53,610 bases of DNA from Candidatus Gastranaerophilales bacterium (GTDB taxonomy: Bacteria > Cyanobacteriota > Vampirovibrionia > Gastranaerophilales > Gastranaerophilaceae). The notes beneath the pieces are model-generated. The model did no database searches and had not been told where the DNA came from. It was given only the letters and a program-made list of their open reading frames with translations. Position 1 is the stretch's first letter. Every line of letters starts with the position of its first letter. A program made the translations under genes and the position numbers. The DNA is taken from positions 1-53,610 of the forward strand of contig CALVHA010000017.1 of the NCBI GenBank assembly GCA_944327255.1, given 5' to 3'. Of this stretch, positions 8,065 to 16,759 are shown in pieces.

Positions 8065-9843
8065 CTATAAGGATTCGCCATTTGCAGCAGTATCTGAATC
8101 TACAAGGATTTTAGGTGTAACCAAGATAACTAATTCAGATCTTTCCTTATCAACAGTTGAACTTCTGAAGAAAGTTCCAAGTCCAGGAATATCTCCAAGG
8201 AACGGTACTTTATGAACTGTTTTTGTTTCGTGTTCTCTCATCATACCGCCAAGAACTAAAGTATCACCGTCTTTAATTCTTACATTCTTCAATTCAAGAT
8301 TTCTTTTTTGAAGTAATGTAGCCTGCAAATCCTGCATACCTGCAGCTGCCGCTTCTTCATCAGCTGCTGCCGCATAGATTTGTTCCTTAATAGTAGTATA
8401 GTCCGGTTTTAAATTTAAGTAAACATATCCATCCGGTGAGATAAACGGCGTTACAGTAATTTTAATACCTTCATCATCACCGATTTCATATGTTCTCTGG
8501 GTAGTAGCATTTGAAGAATATGCACCCTGAACAACCTGAGATGTTACAGTTTTTACATAGTCACCAGTCATATCAATTACAGATTCCTGACCATTTGTCG
8601 CCAGAATTCTCGGATTAGAAATTGTACGCCCCTTACCATTTTCTATAATCATATTAAGAGTATATATTAAAGAAGCAGACCCAGAACCATAAACCGGTCT
8701 ATTTTCACCCCCGAAAATACCAAAACCCTGATTCCCGAAAGAGACCTGTCCTGTATGGTCAGTTGTGATATTGAAGTGCTTACTTGTAAAGCTCCAAGAG
8801 TTGTTGAACTCTCTTGAACCTGATTCGTTAAGTTCGATAATTGAAAATTCAATATAAGCCTGCGGTTGACGTTTGTCATTTTCCGTGATAAAGTCTCTTA
8901 CCATCTCTATTTGCTGTGGAGAACCACCAATTAAGTTAACTGTACCTAATTGAGTATAATAAGCAACAGACAAACTTTTCAATCCGAGCGGAACGTTATC
9001 CTTACTACCTTCACCTGATGAACCGCTACAAGCAATCGTTCCTTCACCAAGAGTAATATCACCATCAGCGGCACCGGTCATTACACCTGCAGCTGCACCT
9101 GTTGAAGCTCCAGCACTAGGTAAAAGCATTTTACAAATCATATCAGCCATTTGTGCAGGAGTTGTATGATTTACCTTGAAAGCACTTACTACAGGTTTTT
9201 TATCAAATTGACTTATAACTTTTCTTGCAATTGCAACGTCATTGTTACTTCCGAAAATTAACACTTCGTTGGTAGCAGGATTTGTTGTCGCAATCTCAGA
9301 ACCGGATAAACCAGGTTTTTTCATACCATAAATATTAGAATTTAAAAACTTAGCCAAAGCACCAGCATCAACATATTTAACAGGAATTACCGCCATCTCT
9401 TGTTTTGCTACACTTGATTTATCATCACTTTTTGTGATTATCAAAGTGTTATCCTGAAGTGTATAGGCTAAATCTGACGTTGTCAAAACCATGTCAAAAG
9501 CAGAGTTCAAAGGAATGTTTACCAAATCCATAGTAACTTTTCCTTCAACAGTACCTTTAAAGATGATATTTAAGCCTGCTTTATCAGCAAACATTCTTAA
9601 TACCTGTTTTACGTCAGAATCTCTAAGACTCAAATTAACTTTGAGATTCTTGTTTGTAATACCATCATCCGCCTGCAATTTTACAATAGAAGGTGCACTA
9701 CCTCTGATTGAAGGCATATAGTCCGCACTGTATGCAAGCAATTCATTTCCGGCATCTTTTGCAAATGTTGATGAAACCGGAGTTGTTAGTGCAAATGCTA
9801 ACAACATCGTACTTACCGTAATTTTTTTAATCGTATCTTTCAT
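8065..9843 (-). CDS. Outer-membrane secretin, PilQ/GspD family
   Basis: Secretins form the outer-membrane pore for pili or type II substrates. Residues 1-28 are a signal peptide ending near VSSTFA. An STN/N0-like domain follows (LKVNLSLRDSDVKQVLRMFADKAGLNIIFKG). N1-type repeats come next, including IPVKYVDAGALAKFLN and FKVNHTTPAQMADMI. The C-terminal secretin core contains ISNPRILATNGQ, VTPFISPDGYVYLNLKP and DGDTLVLGGMMRE, and ends with VPFLGDIPGLGTFFRS and LVILVTPKIL. CAGGAG precedes the ATG. A glycine/alanine-rich loop occurs near residues 230-265. The presence of a secretin implies a diderm envelope. It is the second gene of the assembly operon. Confidence 0.95.
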   Translation of the reverse strand: MKDTIKKITVSTMLLAFALTTPVSSTFAKDAGNELLAYSADYMPSIRGSAPSIVKLQADDGITNKNLKVNLSLRDSDVKQVLRMFADKAGLNIIFKGTVEGKVTMDLVNIPLNSAFDMVLTTSDLAYTLQDNTLIITKSDDKSSVAKQEMAVIPVKYVDAGALAKFLNSNIYGMKKPGLSGSEIATTNPATNEVLIFGSNNDVAIARKVISQFDKKPVVSAFKVNHTTPAQMADMICKMLLPSAGASTGAAAGVMTGAADGDITLGEGTIACSGSSGEGSKDNVPLGLKSLSVAYYTQLGTVNLIGGSPQQIEMVRDFITENDKRQPQAYIEFSIIELNESGSREFNNSWSFTSKHFNITTDHTGQVSFGNQGFGIFGGENRPVYGSGSASLIYTLNMIIENGKGRTISNPRILATNGQESVIDMTGDYVKTVTSQVVQGAYSSNATTQRTYEIGDDEGIKITVTPFISPDGYVYLNLKPDYTTIKEQIYAAAADEEAAAAGMQDLQATLLQKRNLELKNVRIKDGDTLVLGGMMREHETKTVHKVPFLGDIPGLGTFFRSSTVDKERSELVILVTPKILVDSDTAANGESL

Positions 9844-9872
9844 CGCTGCTCCTGCTTATCTTCTTATTATTT

Positions 9873-10499
9873 CTACTTTTTTGACCCACCAAATTTCTTG
9901 GTTAAATTCGCTACCGTATTATAGTTTACTTCAACCTGACCATCTGTTACCAGCTGTCCAACGCCTGCTTTATAAACATTTGAGCCCATTTGAACAGTTA
10001 CGGAACTCTTTCCGATTGATAAAACTTTATAGCCGTTTATCACATCTCCAGATCTTACAAGATAATCAGATCCCTCGATATTTAAAATAGCAGATGGATT
10101 ATTCTTATCATACATTATACCAGACACTTTGGTCGTGACAACTTTTTGGGCATTTGGATCAGCCTCAGGGCTTTCCAATGGCTCCAGTAAATCATATTTC
10201 AACTTTTCGTTAGGAATTGATGCCAGCATTTCTGCTTCTTCCGGAGGCAAAAAAGGATGTGCTCTTCCTACATTTTCTACAGGAACAGACACCATTTTAT
10301 CAGTTTCTTCATCTGCAGGAATTTCTACAGTATTATTATCAGCAGAATTGTTTTCTTCTGCCGGAATCTCTGTTTCAATCTGTTGCGGAAGATCCTGCGG
10401 TACATCCTCAGAGTCAGTTTTTGGCGCACAACCGGATAAGTTTAGCGCTAATACAAAAGCGAACGCTAATGTGAACAACATTTTAATTCTTTTTTTCAT
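9873..10499 (-). CDS. PilP/GspC-like pilot lipoprotein
   Basis: Starting at the internal ATG (10499) gives MKKRIKMLFTLAFAFVLALNLSGC, a lipoprotein signal peptide with an LSGC lipobox. This ATG has AGGG six bases upstream. A longer start (10523) lacks a ribosome-binding site and would put eight residues before the positively charged start. After the Cys comes an acidic, proline-rich linker (about 20-85). The C-terminal domain contains GIMYDKNNPSAILNIEG and GDVINGYKVLSIGKSSVTVQ, the compact beta fold of PilP/GspC HR domains that touches the secretin. It is the first gene of the operon, 29 bases before the secretin start. The role as a periplasmic link between the inner-membrane platform and the secretin is inferred from this domain and position. 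Confidence 0.8.
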   Translation of the reverse strand: MKKRIKMLFTLAFAFVLALNLSGCAPKTDSEDVPQDLPQQIETEIPAEENNSADNNTVEIPADEETDKMVSVPVENVGRAHPFLPPEEAEMLASIPNEKLKYDLLEPLESPEADPNAQKVVTTKVSGIMYDKNNPSAILNIEGSDYLVRSGDVINGYKVLSIGKSSVTVQMGSNVYKAGVGQLVTDGQVEVNYNTVANLTKKFGGSKK

Positions 10500-10735
10500 A
10501 GGCATCCCTGTTTTATTTTCCATACTATTTTAAAACCACTTTCTCTCTCATCACGTAATTTTACTTTTTTGACATATTGATTATATAAAAACATATGAAA
10601 TAGTGTATCAATCTTTTAATGTATTTATTTATACCCCATTAAAAAATTTTCTATAATATCATATTTAAAATAATAACATATATTAAAAATTTTGGCAAAA
10701 CAGGCTCAAATATTAAGTTATATTAAATTCTAACT

Positions 10736-11599
10736 TTATTGTTCAAAATTATTTGTAATTGCGTAAATATATTCCAAAATCTCTGCAAAATAATCTAAAT
10801 CAGCATTCCCATTGAGAATCAAGTCCGCCTGATTTCTAAATGGTTTCACATATTTTTCTCCGGCATTTGTTATGTAATCCCAATGTTTCAGAGCATTATC
10901 TTCACTTTGGTTTCTTTCTTTACAGGCTCTTGCCATAAAACGGCTTTTTCTTATATCATTATCAGCCTCAACGTATATTTTTATATCAAAAATATCCTGA
11001 ACATCTTCATACATTGTTGCAATACCTTCTACAACAATAATTTTTTGAGAATGTATATCCTGAGCATTAGGAAGAGAAACACCGGTTCCATTAGGCAAAT
11101 ACATAGGAGCCTTAATATCACGACCTTCAGATAGCAGTATTAAATCTTTTTTTAAAATATCTAATTGAAAACTTGTCGGAGCGTCAACATCATAACCATT
11201 ATCCCTCAAGTTATCAAAACTACCAAATTCTGCGATAAGTTTTGATATATCATTAAAATAATTATCAGTACTCAACACAGAAACAGGCATTGAAAGTTGC
11301 TCTATGTTTCTTTTTATTTCTTTACATATTGTTGATTTACCTGAAGCTGATTCCCCAGTTATTCCAATTAGTAAACGTTTTGACGGATTATTAATCAATC
11401 TTTTTGAAAAACGATTTATGAATGCAGGATTAACGCTTAAAAATATCGGGGCATCACAACGTCTGTCATAAGCTAAAATTTGTCTGAATTTTGTTTGCAG
11501 ATAAAACACAAGTAACTCGCGGCCTGTTTTTGAGTTAAAATCCGGTTTTAAAATTTTATCCGTAGAGTTTAATTCTTTTTCTATTAATAATTTCATCAT
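10736..11599 (-). CDS. Uridine kinase-like P-loop kinase with N-terminal extension
   Basis: This belongs to the uridine kinase/phosphoribulokinase family. The P-loop is GESASGKST at residues 82-90. STDNYF (about 110) and APTSFQLD correspond to the substrate-binding region of uridine kinases. VVEGIATMYED is the Walker B/lid region, and RFMARACKERN gives the basic lid. The first 75 residues are an extension not found in ordinary Udk (about 210 residues), of unknown role. Uridine/cytidine phosphorylation is possible, but other small substrates are handled by this family. It is monocistronic by spacing: 212 bases of AT-rich DNA without a gene lie downstream and about 170 upstream. GGAAAG precedes the tandem ATG start. 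Confidence 0.8.
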   Translation of the reverse strand: MMKLLIEKELNSTDKILKPDFNSKTGRELLVFYLQTKFRQILAYDRRCDAPIFLSVNPAFINRFSKRLINNPSKRLLIGITGESASGKSTICKEIKRNIEQLSMPVSVLSTDNYFNDISKLIAEFGSFDNLRDNGYDVDAPTSFQLDILKKDLILLSEGRDIKAPMYLPNGTGVSLPNAQDIHSQKIIVVEGIATMYEDVQDIFDIKIYVEADNDIRKSRFMARACKERNQSEDNALKHWDYITNAGEKYVKPFRNQADLILNGNADLDYFAEILEYIYAITNNFEQ

Positions 11600-11717
11600 T
11601 TTACTTTCCGAAACTTTATTTTATAAATAAAGTGATGTTTAGAATAATACATCAGAAAAAAAAAAATTGCTATCTAAAAATAAATTTATTACGTTTTATT
11701 AATAATACTTAATATAT

Positions 11718-11750
11718 AAAAACCCGCACCTTGACCGGTACGGGTTTTTG
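11718..11750 (-). terminator. Terminator of the ispH-rpsA operon
   Basis: AAAACCCGcACC pairs with GGTaCGGGTTTT around a 6-base loop, with one mismatch. A-runs and T-runs flank it, so it can act from either side. It lies 21 bases beyond the rpsA stop codon. Confidence 0.85.
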
Positions 11751-11770
11751 ACAGTTTTCAGCTGAAATAA

Positions 11771-12847
11771 TTATTCCGCATCTTTGTTAATATCTTTAAT
11801 ACTCAATGCAATTCTATGTTCTTGAGGTGTGAATTTTTTAATTAAAACTTCTACACTATCACCAACTTTAAATTCATTAAACGGATTAACATTTTCACTG
11901 CTCATTTCAGATACAGGAAGCAAAGCCTCAACACCAGGGAATATATTAATAAATGCACCAAAACCAGTTACTTTGTTAACTGTCCCTGTAATAATTTGGC
12001 CTTCTTCAAACTGACCTTCAATTTGCTGCCAAGGATCTTCTCCCATTCTCTTTAATGAAAGAGAGATTCTCTTTAATTCGTTATCAATTTTAATAATTTT
12101 TACTTCAATAGTTTCACCCAAAGAAATTACATCAGAAGGATGTTTAATTCTCTGCCATGAAATTTCAGAAATTGGAAGCAAACCATCAATGCCATTAATA
12201 TCAATAAATGCACCAAAATCAGCAATTCTAACAACTTCCCCTTTTACAACCATGCCTTCTTCCAGAGTTGAAAGAATATTATCAACAACCTGATCTCTTT
12301 GTTCAGCAACAGCTAATCTTTGAGAAAGAATTAATTTATTTTTCTTAGGATCAGCTTCCAAAACTTTAACTTCTATTTTTGTATTGACCAGGCCGTCAAA
12401 AGGAGTACCTGTTCTTAATTGGCTTGAAGGAATAAAACCCTTCAAATCTGCAACATCAACAAGAACTCCACCCTTAACAACTGATACAACTTTTGCAAGA
12501 ATAGTGTCACCTTGAATTTTAGCATCATTAAGTTGAGCCCATGCCTGAGCAAATGCTAGTCTTTTTAAAGATAACAACATTCCGTCATCATCGTTTTCTT
12601 CTTTTAATACATAAAATTCTCTTTCTTCACCAATTTGTAAATCACCTTCTGTTTCAGCTGAAGATAATTCTTTGTTAGGAAGAAAAGCTTCTGTTTTAGC
12701 GCCTCTTACACTAACCAGATAACCATCACTATCTTTTTTCACAATTGTACCTTCAACTATATCTGCCACAGAATAGGTTTTAGAGAAAGATTCTTCCAAT
12801 AGTCTTTCAAATTCATCTAAATTAGTTTTTTCTAATGTCGTTGTCAT
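11771..12847 (-). CDS. rpsA: Ribosomal protein S1 / S1-domain RNA-binding protein
   Basis: Four S1 RNA-binding domains are visible in 358 residues: about 22-93 (VEGTIVKKDSDGYLVSV), 108-175 (ILAKVVSVVKGGVLVDV), 195-265 (VKGEVVRIADFGAFIDI) and 283-350 (ITGTVNKVTGFGAFINI). It helps the 30S subunit bind mRNA. The length fits cyanobacterial and Gram-positive S1 proteins rather than the six-domain enterobacterial form. AAGGAG precedes the ATG. It lies 19 bases after ispH. In many clostridia IspH and S1 are fused in one polypeptide; here the same order occurs as two separate genes. Confidence 0.93.
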   Translation of the reverse strand: MTTTLEKTNLDEFERLLEESFSKTYSVADIVEGTIVKKDSDGYLVSVRGAKTEAFLPNKELSSAETEGDLQIGEEREFYVLKEENDDDGMLLSLKRLAFAQAWAQLNDAKIQGDTILAKVVSVVKGGVLVDVADLKGFIPSSQLRTGTPFDGLVNTKIEVKVLEADPKKNKLILSQRLAVAEQRDQVVDNILSTLEEGMVVKGEVVRIADFGAFIDINGIDGLLPISEISWQRIKHPSDVISLGETIEVKIIKIDNELKRISLSLKRMGEDPWQQIEGQFEEGQIITGTVNKVTGFGAFINIFPGVEALLPVSEMSSENVNPFNEFKVGDSVEVLIKKFTPQEHRIALSIKDINKDAE

Positions 12848-12866
12848 TTTTTGTATTTCTCCTTTT

Positions 12867-13733
12867 TTAAATTTTACTTATTTTTTCTACAACTTTTTCT
12901 ATAACATTTTGTGGAGTAGATGCCCCGGCAGTTACTGAAATTTTTTGAGATGCGGATATAATATCACAAAATTCATCTAATTCATTATCATTTTCAATAT
13001 GAACCGTACGTGTGATATCTTTCAAAATTTCAGCAAGATGTGTTGTGTTTGCACTTTTTTTAGACCCCACTACAACCATCAAATCGCTTTCTTTTGCAAG
13101 CTCTTTAGCCTCAGACTGGCGCATTGCAGTACTCTGACAAATTGTATTTGCGATATGCAATTCCTTAGAAACGGAAGTTAAGTATTCTACAACAGAATTT
13201 AAAGTCGCAAGCATCTGAGTTGTTTGTACTACCACACCGACACGCTTATGAATTTTAATTTCCTTTTCATATCGCTTAAGCTGTTCAACGGAACCAGCAA
13301 CTATGACTTTATCACTCCAAAGTCTTGCATTAGCTTTAATACCAACTACTTCAGGGTGTTCAGATTTGCCAACAATTACAAGAAAGTAGCCTTCTTTGGC
13401 CAGTTCGATAGCCTTTTGCTGAACCTTTTTAACATCCGGACATGTAAGATCAACAAGTGTAAACCCTGCATTCTGAATTTTATCAATAATTTCAGGGGAT
13501 TCACCATGACTTCTTACAACACAAATACCCTCTCCATGCTCTGGAATTTCAGTTATTGTCTTAATTCCAAGAATTTCAAGTTCATTAATAACGTCAGTAT
13601 TATGGATAAGTTCACCCAATACAAAAACATTTTTATCAGGGTTTTCTGCTTTCAATTTCTTTGCAGTTTCAACGGCTCTTTTTACACCGTAACAAAAACC
13701 TGCAAACTTTGCTATTTTAATATCTTTAGGCAA
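12867..13733 (-). CDS. ispH: 4-hydroxy-3-methylbut-2-enyl diphosphate reductase
   Basis: IspH is the last enzyme of the MEP pathway. It reduces HMBPP to IPP and DMAPP with a 4Fe-4S cluster. The three cluster cysteines are Cys14 (AGFCYGVKRA), Cys98 (LTCPDV) and Cys199 (TICQST). His44, His76 (RSHGE) and His126 (SEHPE) form the diphosphate pocket. The 288-residue length is normal. The start is TTG (13731-13733), placed directly after an in-frame TAA; no ATG is available upstream, and the ribosome-binding site is poor. The TAA ends a 39-codon open stretch in the same frame, with no ATG of its own. Downstream it is followed by rpsA. Confidence 0.94.
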   Translation of the reverse strand: MPKDIKIAKFAGFCYGVKRAVETAKKLKAENPDKNVFVLGELIHNTDVINELEILGIKTITEIPEHGEGICVVRSHGESPEIIDKIQNAGFTLVDLTCPDVKKVQQKAIELAKEGYFLVIVGKSEHPEVVGIKANARLWSDKVIVAGSVEQLKRYEKEIKIHKRVGVVVQTTQMLATLNSVVEYLTSVSKELHIANTICQSTAMRQSEAKELAKESDLMVVVGSKKSANTTHLAEILKDITRTVHIENDNELDEFCDIISASQKISVTAGASTPQNVIEKVVEKISKI

Positions 13734-13880
13734 TTAATATTGTCTTCTTTCTTCAATAGACTCGCAAAGTAAAAGCTTTGCTGTATTAATATTTGAACAC
13801 AAACCTGTTATAAAATCAAGCACAGGCTTTAGAATTTCATCTGCCTGTGCCTGCTACAAATTATGTACCTCCCTAAATTA

Positions 13881-16661
13881 TCAGCATACAAAATTTCCGT
13901 ATTTATCACGTTTCCATAAAGTTGTGTTTCCTCTAAAATTACTATAGTATTCCCTATTAGAAATCTTTCCTCCAGAAGCAAAAGAGTCTGGCGAACTCAT
14001 ATACAATTCGGAATGGAATGATTCTTTAATAACAGGATTGTCAAGAGCTGAATCTTTTCTTGCAACCATTAATTCTGCACAAGTTTGCTTTATATCATCG
14101 CTAAATCCGTTCGGGTTATCCTTAAAATATTTCAAAGCATCCGCCTGCATATCAGGAATTCTTAACATTTCCTGCATAATTTTATTTTTAACTTCAGGCG
14201 TAATCTGCAACTGGAATAAATCCGAACCCATTGCTGAAATTAAAGATGAAAGCATTTCAGGGCAATAAGTCGCAATATGAGTAATAACTTCTGCCTGCCA
14301 TACACCTTGAAGCTTACTAATCATTTTAAATTTTGTTGCAGGATTGGCCTTCATAAATTCCTGCATATATTCAGCAACTTTTAAATTTTTATCATCAACA
14401 GACCATTTTTCAGATTCAGCAGGATCATTCGCAGCATCCATAAAGACAAGATACTCACCTGTTTTTTGAGCAAGAAGCTTAGTACTACGTTGTTCCATAG
14501 CTTGCAGCTGCATCGAAATTTCCTTTGAAACAGATTTCAAAGCTTCTTTATCATATTTATCCAGCTGTAAGTTTGCAGCTTCTATAGCTTCGGCATTCCC
14601 AGAGTCATAAGTGACATTCAAAGCTTCAGCTTGAACCGATTTATCATACTTATATATGTTAGATGCGGCATGCTTTTGAACTTCTGCATATTTACTACCA
14701 GTAATTGATTTATGCATATCAAGCTGATTAGATACATCACAATCTGCAATTTGATCAGACAATTTATTTAAAGATTGAATTGCCGTATCCTGAGGTAAAA
14801 GAGCTTCAGCATTAAACTGTAATGTTTTAAAACCTTCGACCTGATTTTCTTTAGCAAATCTTGTAATTGTTCCCGAATCAATTGCAGCCTGCGTTGCTGT
14901 AGCAGAATCGTCAGTAAACAGATGTAGTACTTTATTCTGTAATTCAACCAATGCTTTATCAGCATTCGCTGCGGCATAATCTTTAATTTTTTCGACTGAA
15001 TTCTTTTTAACATTTTGCATGACGGACATCTGAAAGTCTGCGTTTTTAAGTTCATAACCTCTGTCAACAGTTCTTTGTTGAACGATTTCGGATGTCATTC
15101 CTGAAGAAATTGCAGAAATCTCCGCAAATTGTTCATCTGTTGAAGAATTAATAACGGCAACCACGAAATTTTCAGCCGTTTGCGGATTTATATCTTCTAA
15201 TGCTGCAATAGATTTCATTGCCGTTAAAGAAGAATCACCCAAAACATCCATATTGCTAGCGTTAATATTAATGGTATCGATATTTTTATCATTTGCCAAA
15301 AGTTTAGCAAATTCAGGATTGTTTTTTGCTAAAGAGTGCAGTGTCATAACTAAAGCAATATCACCGCATTCATTGGCATCATGCATCATCTCAAGAATTT
15401 TTTCAGGAGAATCTTTATATGTTTCAGACACATATTTTGAGACAATAGACATTTTCTCGACTTGAGAAGATGCTCTATTATATCTTGCACTAAATTTTGA
15501 ATCTCCATTTTGAATTTCTTCCAAAATTGCAGAGATTTCACCAAAACGGATACCAAATTCCTCAAGATATTTAGGAGATACTTTTTCTAAATTTTTGAGG
15601 ATTGATTCTTCCATCTTGGTTAACTCGCCGGTTTTACTTTTTTCTTTCAGATAATCCAGCATAGCAACGCCAAGTTTAACGTCACCTTCTTGTACCAATC
15701 TGCCAATATCATCAAAGCAAATATCTCCATCCGTGCTACCATTTTTAGCTAAATATTCTTTAACTGAAGTCAAAGACATATCAAAAAAATCAATAGTTTG
15801 TTTTTCTACATCAGAAAGGCTTGATGGACTCATAGAATTTTTCTCATGCAGGTAAGTCCACATATAATCTACCTGTTGATGTTTTGGTAATACAGAAAAT
15901 TCTTTTAACGAAATATAATTAGAATTTGCAGCTTGCAATTTTTTCATTTTTTCTTGCCAATACGCAGATTCTTGAGTTACATCAACTCCACTTTCGTCTG
16001 ATTGATCTTTGGATAAAATGTATTTTTCTTTGATTAATTCTCTACTTGCCTGCTTCATCAAGCGATTTTTTTGCTGCTCAGTTAAATTATTCCAATCATC
16101 AATAGTTGGTTTATTTGTAGAGTCACCAAATAAAAATTTATTCTTTGTATATTCTCTTATATAAATTTCTCGCTGTTTATCAGGCTCAAGTTCACTATAA
16201 GTTTTTGAGTCAAAAAAACCACTTTCATTAAGCTTAAGTTCAAGTTCCTCTATTGTCGAAACAGTTTCTTTTACTGTTGGTATTTTTTCTTGAACTTTGG
16301 CTTCTTTTACATTTTGTGAAATAACAGACTGTGGTAACTCAGAATTTTCCCCAGTTGATATTACCTGCGTAGTCTGTGTGGCAGGAACTTGAGTTTGTTG
16401 CATTTCCTTATAGGCTTTAATATACTTAATCTGTTCTTCCGGTGTTAATGAAATAAAATTTGGATCATTTGTTAATTTTAAATATTCTTCAGTTGTCAGA
16501 CCTAATTTTTTTGCAATCTCTTCTGTTTTTTTAGTTTCAAATACTGCATTCACAGAACTTGATGCTACTTGTGTAGAAGAGGTACTTGCAGAAGTAACCT
16601 GAACTGATGTCGTATCATTATTCACATACGATTGTTTAATTAAATCACCATCTAATGACAT
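13881..16661 (-). CDS. Large helical hypothetical protein (926 residues)
   Basis: I do not recognise a family. No signal peptide or membrane segment is visible. Residues 1-115 are rich in Ser, Thr, Gln and Val and look disordered. Four similar acidic-aromatic elements follow: LTPEEQIKYIKAYKE, LEPDKQREIYIREY, LTEQQKNRLMKQASRE and LPKHQQVDYMWTYLHE. These look like degenerate repeats of a helical hairpin. The rest is predicted helical (for example PKYLEEFGIRFGEISAILEE and the Ala/Gln-rich centre). The C-terminus ends GNTTLWKRDKYGNFVC. AGAGGATAAT supports the ATG. It is followed by a short leader and ispH, and preceded by a terminator. It could be a lineage-specific scaffold or an effector. Confidence 0.8.
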   Translation of the reverse strand: MSLDGDLIKQSYVNNDTTSVQVTSASTSSTQVASSSVNAVFETKKTEEIAKKLGLTTEEYLKLTNDPNFISLTPEEQIKYIKAYKEMQQTQVPATQTTQVISTGENSELPQSVISQNVKEAKVQEKIPTVKETVSTIEELELKLNESGFFDSKTYSELEPDKQREIYIREYTKNKFLFGDSTNKPTIDDWNNLTEQQKNRLMKQASRELIKEKYILSKDQSDESGVDVTQESAYWQEKMKKLQAANSNYISLKEFSVLPKHQQVDYMWTYLHEKNSMSPSSLSDVEKQTIDFFDMSLTSVKEYLAKNGSTDGDICFDDIGRLVQEGDVKLGVAMLDYLKEKSKTGELTKMEESILKNLEKVSPKYLEEFGIRFGEISAILEEIQNGDSKFSARYNRASSQVEKMSIVSKYVSETYKDSPEKILEMMHDANECGDIALVMTLHSLAKNNPEFAKLLANDKNIDTININASNMDVLGDSSLTAMKSIAALEDINPQTAENFVVAVINSSTDEQFAEISAISSGMTSEIVQQRTVDRGYELKNADFQMSVMQNVKKNSVEKIKDYAAANADKALVELQNKVLHLFTDDSATATQAAIDSGTITRFAKENQVEGFKTLQFNAEALLPQDTAIQSLNKLSDQIADCDVSNQLDMHKSITGSKYAEVQKHAASNIYKYDKSVQAEALNVTYDSGNAEAIEAANLQLDKYDKEALKSVSKEISMQLQAMEQRSTKLLAQKTGEYLVFMDAANDPAESEKWSVDDKNLKVAEYMQEFMKANPATKFKMISKLQGVWQAEVITHIATYCPEMLSSLISAMGSDLFQLQITPEVKNKIMQEMLRIPDMQADALKYFKDNPNGFSDDIKQTCAELMVARKDSALDNPVIKESFHSELYMSSPDSFASGGKISNREYYSNFRGNTTLWKRDKYGNFVC

Positions 16662-16698
16662 AGTTACATTATCCTCTGGTTATACTCTCTATATACAT

Positions 16699-16736
16699 GT
16701 AAAAACATGCCGCAATACCTGATTGCGACATGTTTA
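16699..16736 (-). terminator. Intrinsic terminator after the 231-residue protein gene
   Basis: AAACATG and CATGTTT, then CGCAAT and ATTGCG, form a 13-bp stem with one mismatch and a 5-base loop. A T-run follows on the minus strand. It separates this gene from the 926-residue protein gene. Confidence 0.8.
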
Positions 16737-16759
16737 CATTTTATTTACAAAAATTTACA

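Noticed and set aside
10129..10533. 134-codon Ser-rich plus-strand frame opposite the PilP-like lipoprotein
   Set aside because: The minus-strand frame has a lipobox signal peptide, a PilP-like domain and operon context; this one has none.
10566..10600. TTGACA followed by TATATAA on the plus strand
   Set aside because: The spacing between the two boxes is too short for a promoter, and no plus-strand gene follows.
13224..13772. 182-codon plus-strand frame opposite ispH
   Set aside because: It is the mirror of the ispH coding sequence; Asn/Phe-rich composition and lack of a ribosome-binding site mark it as a shadow.
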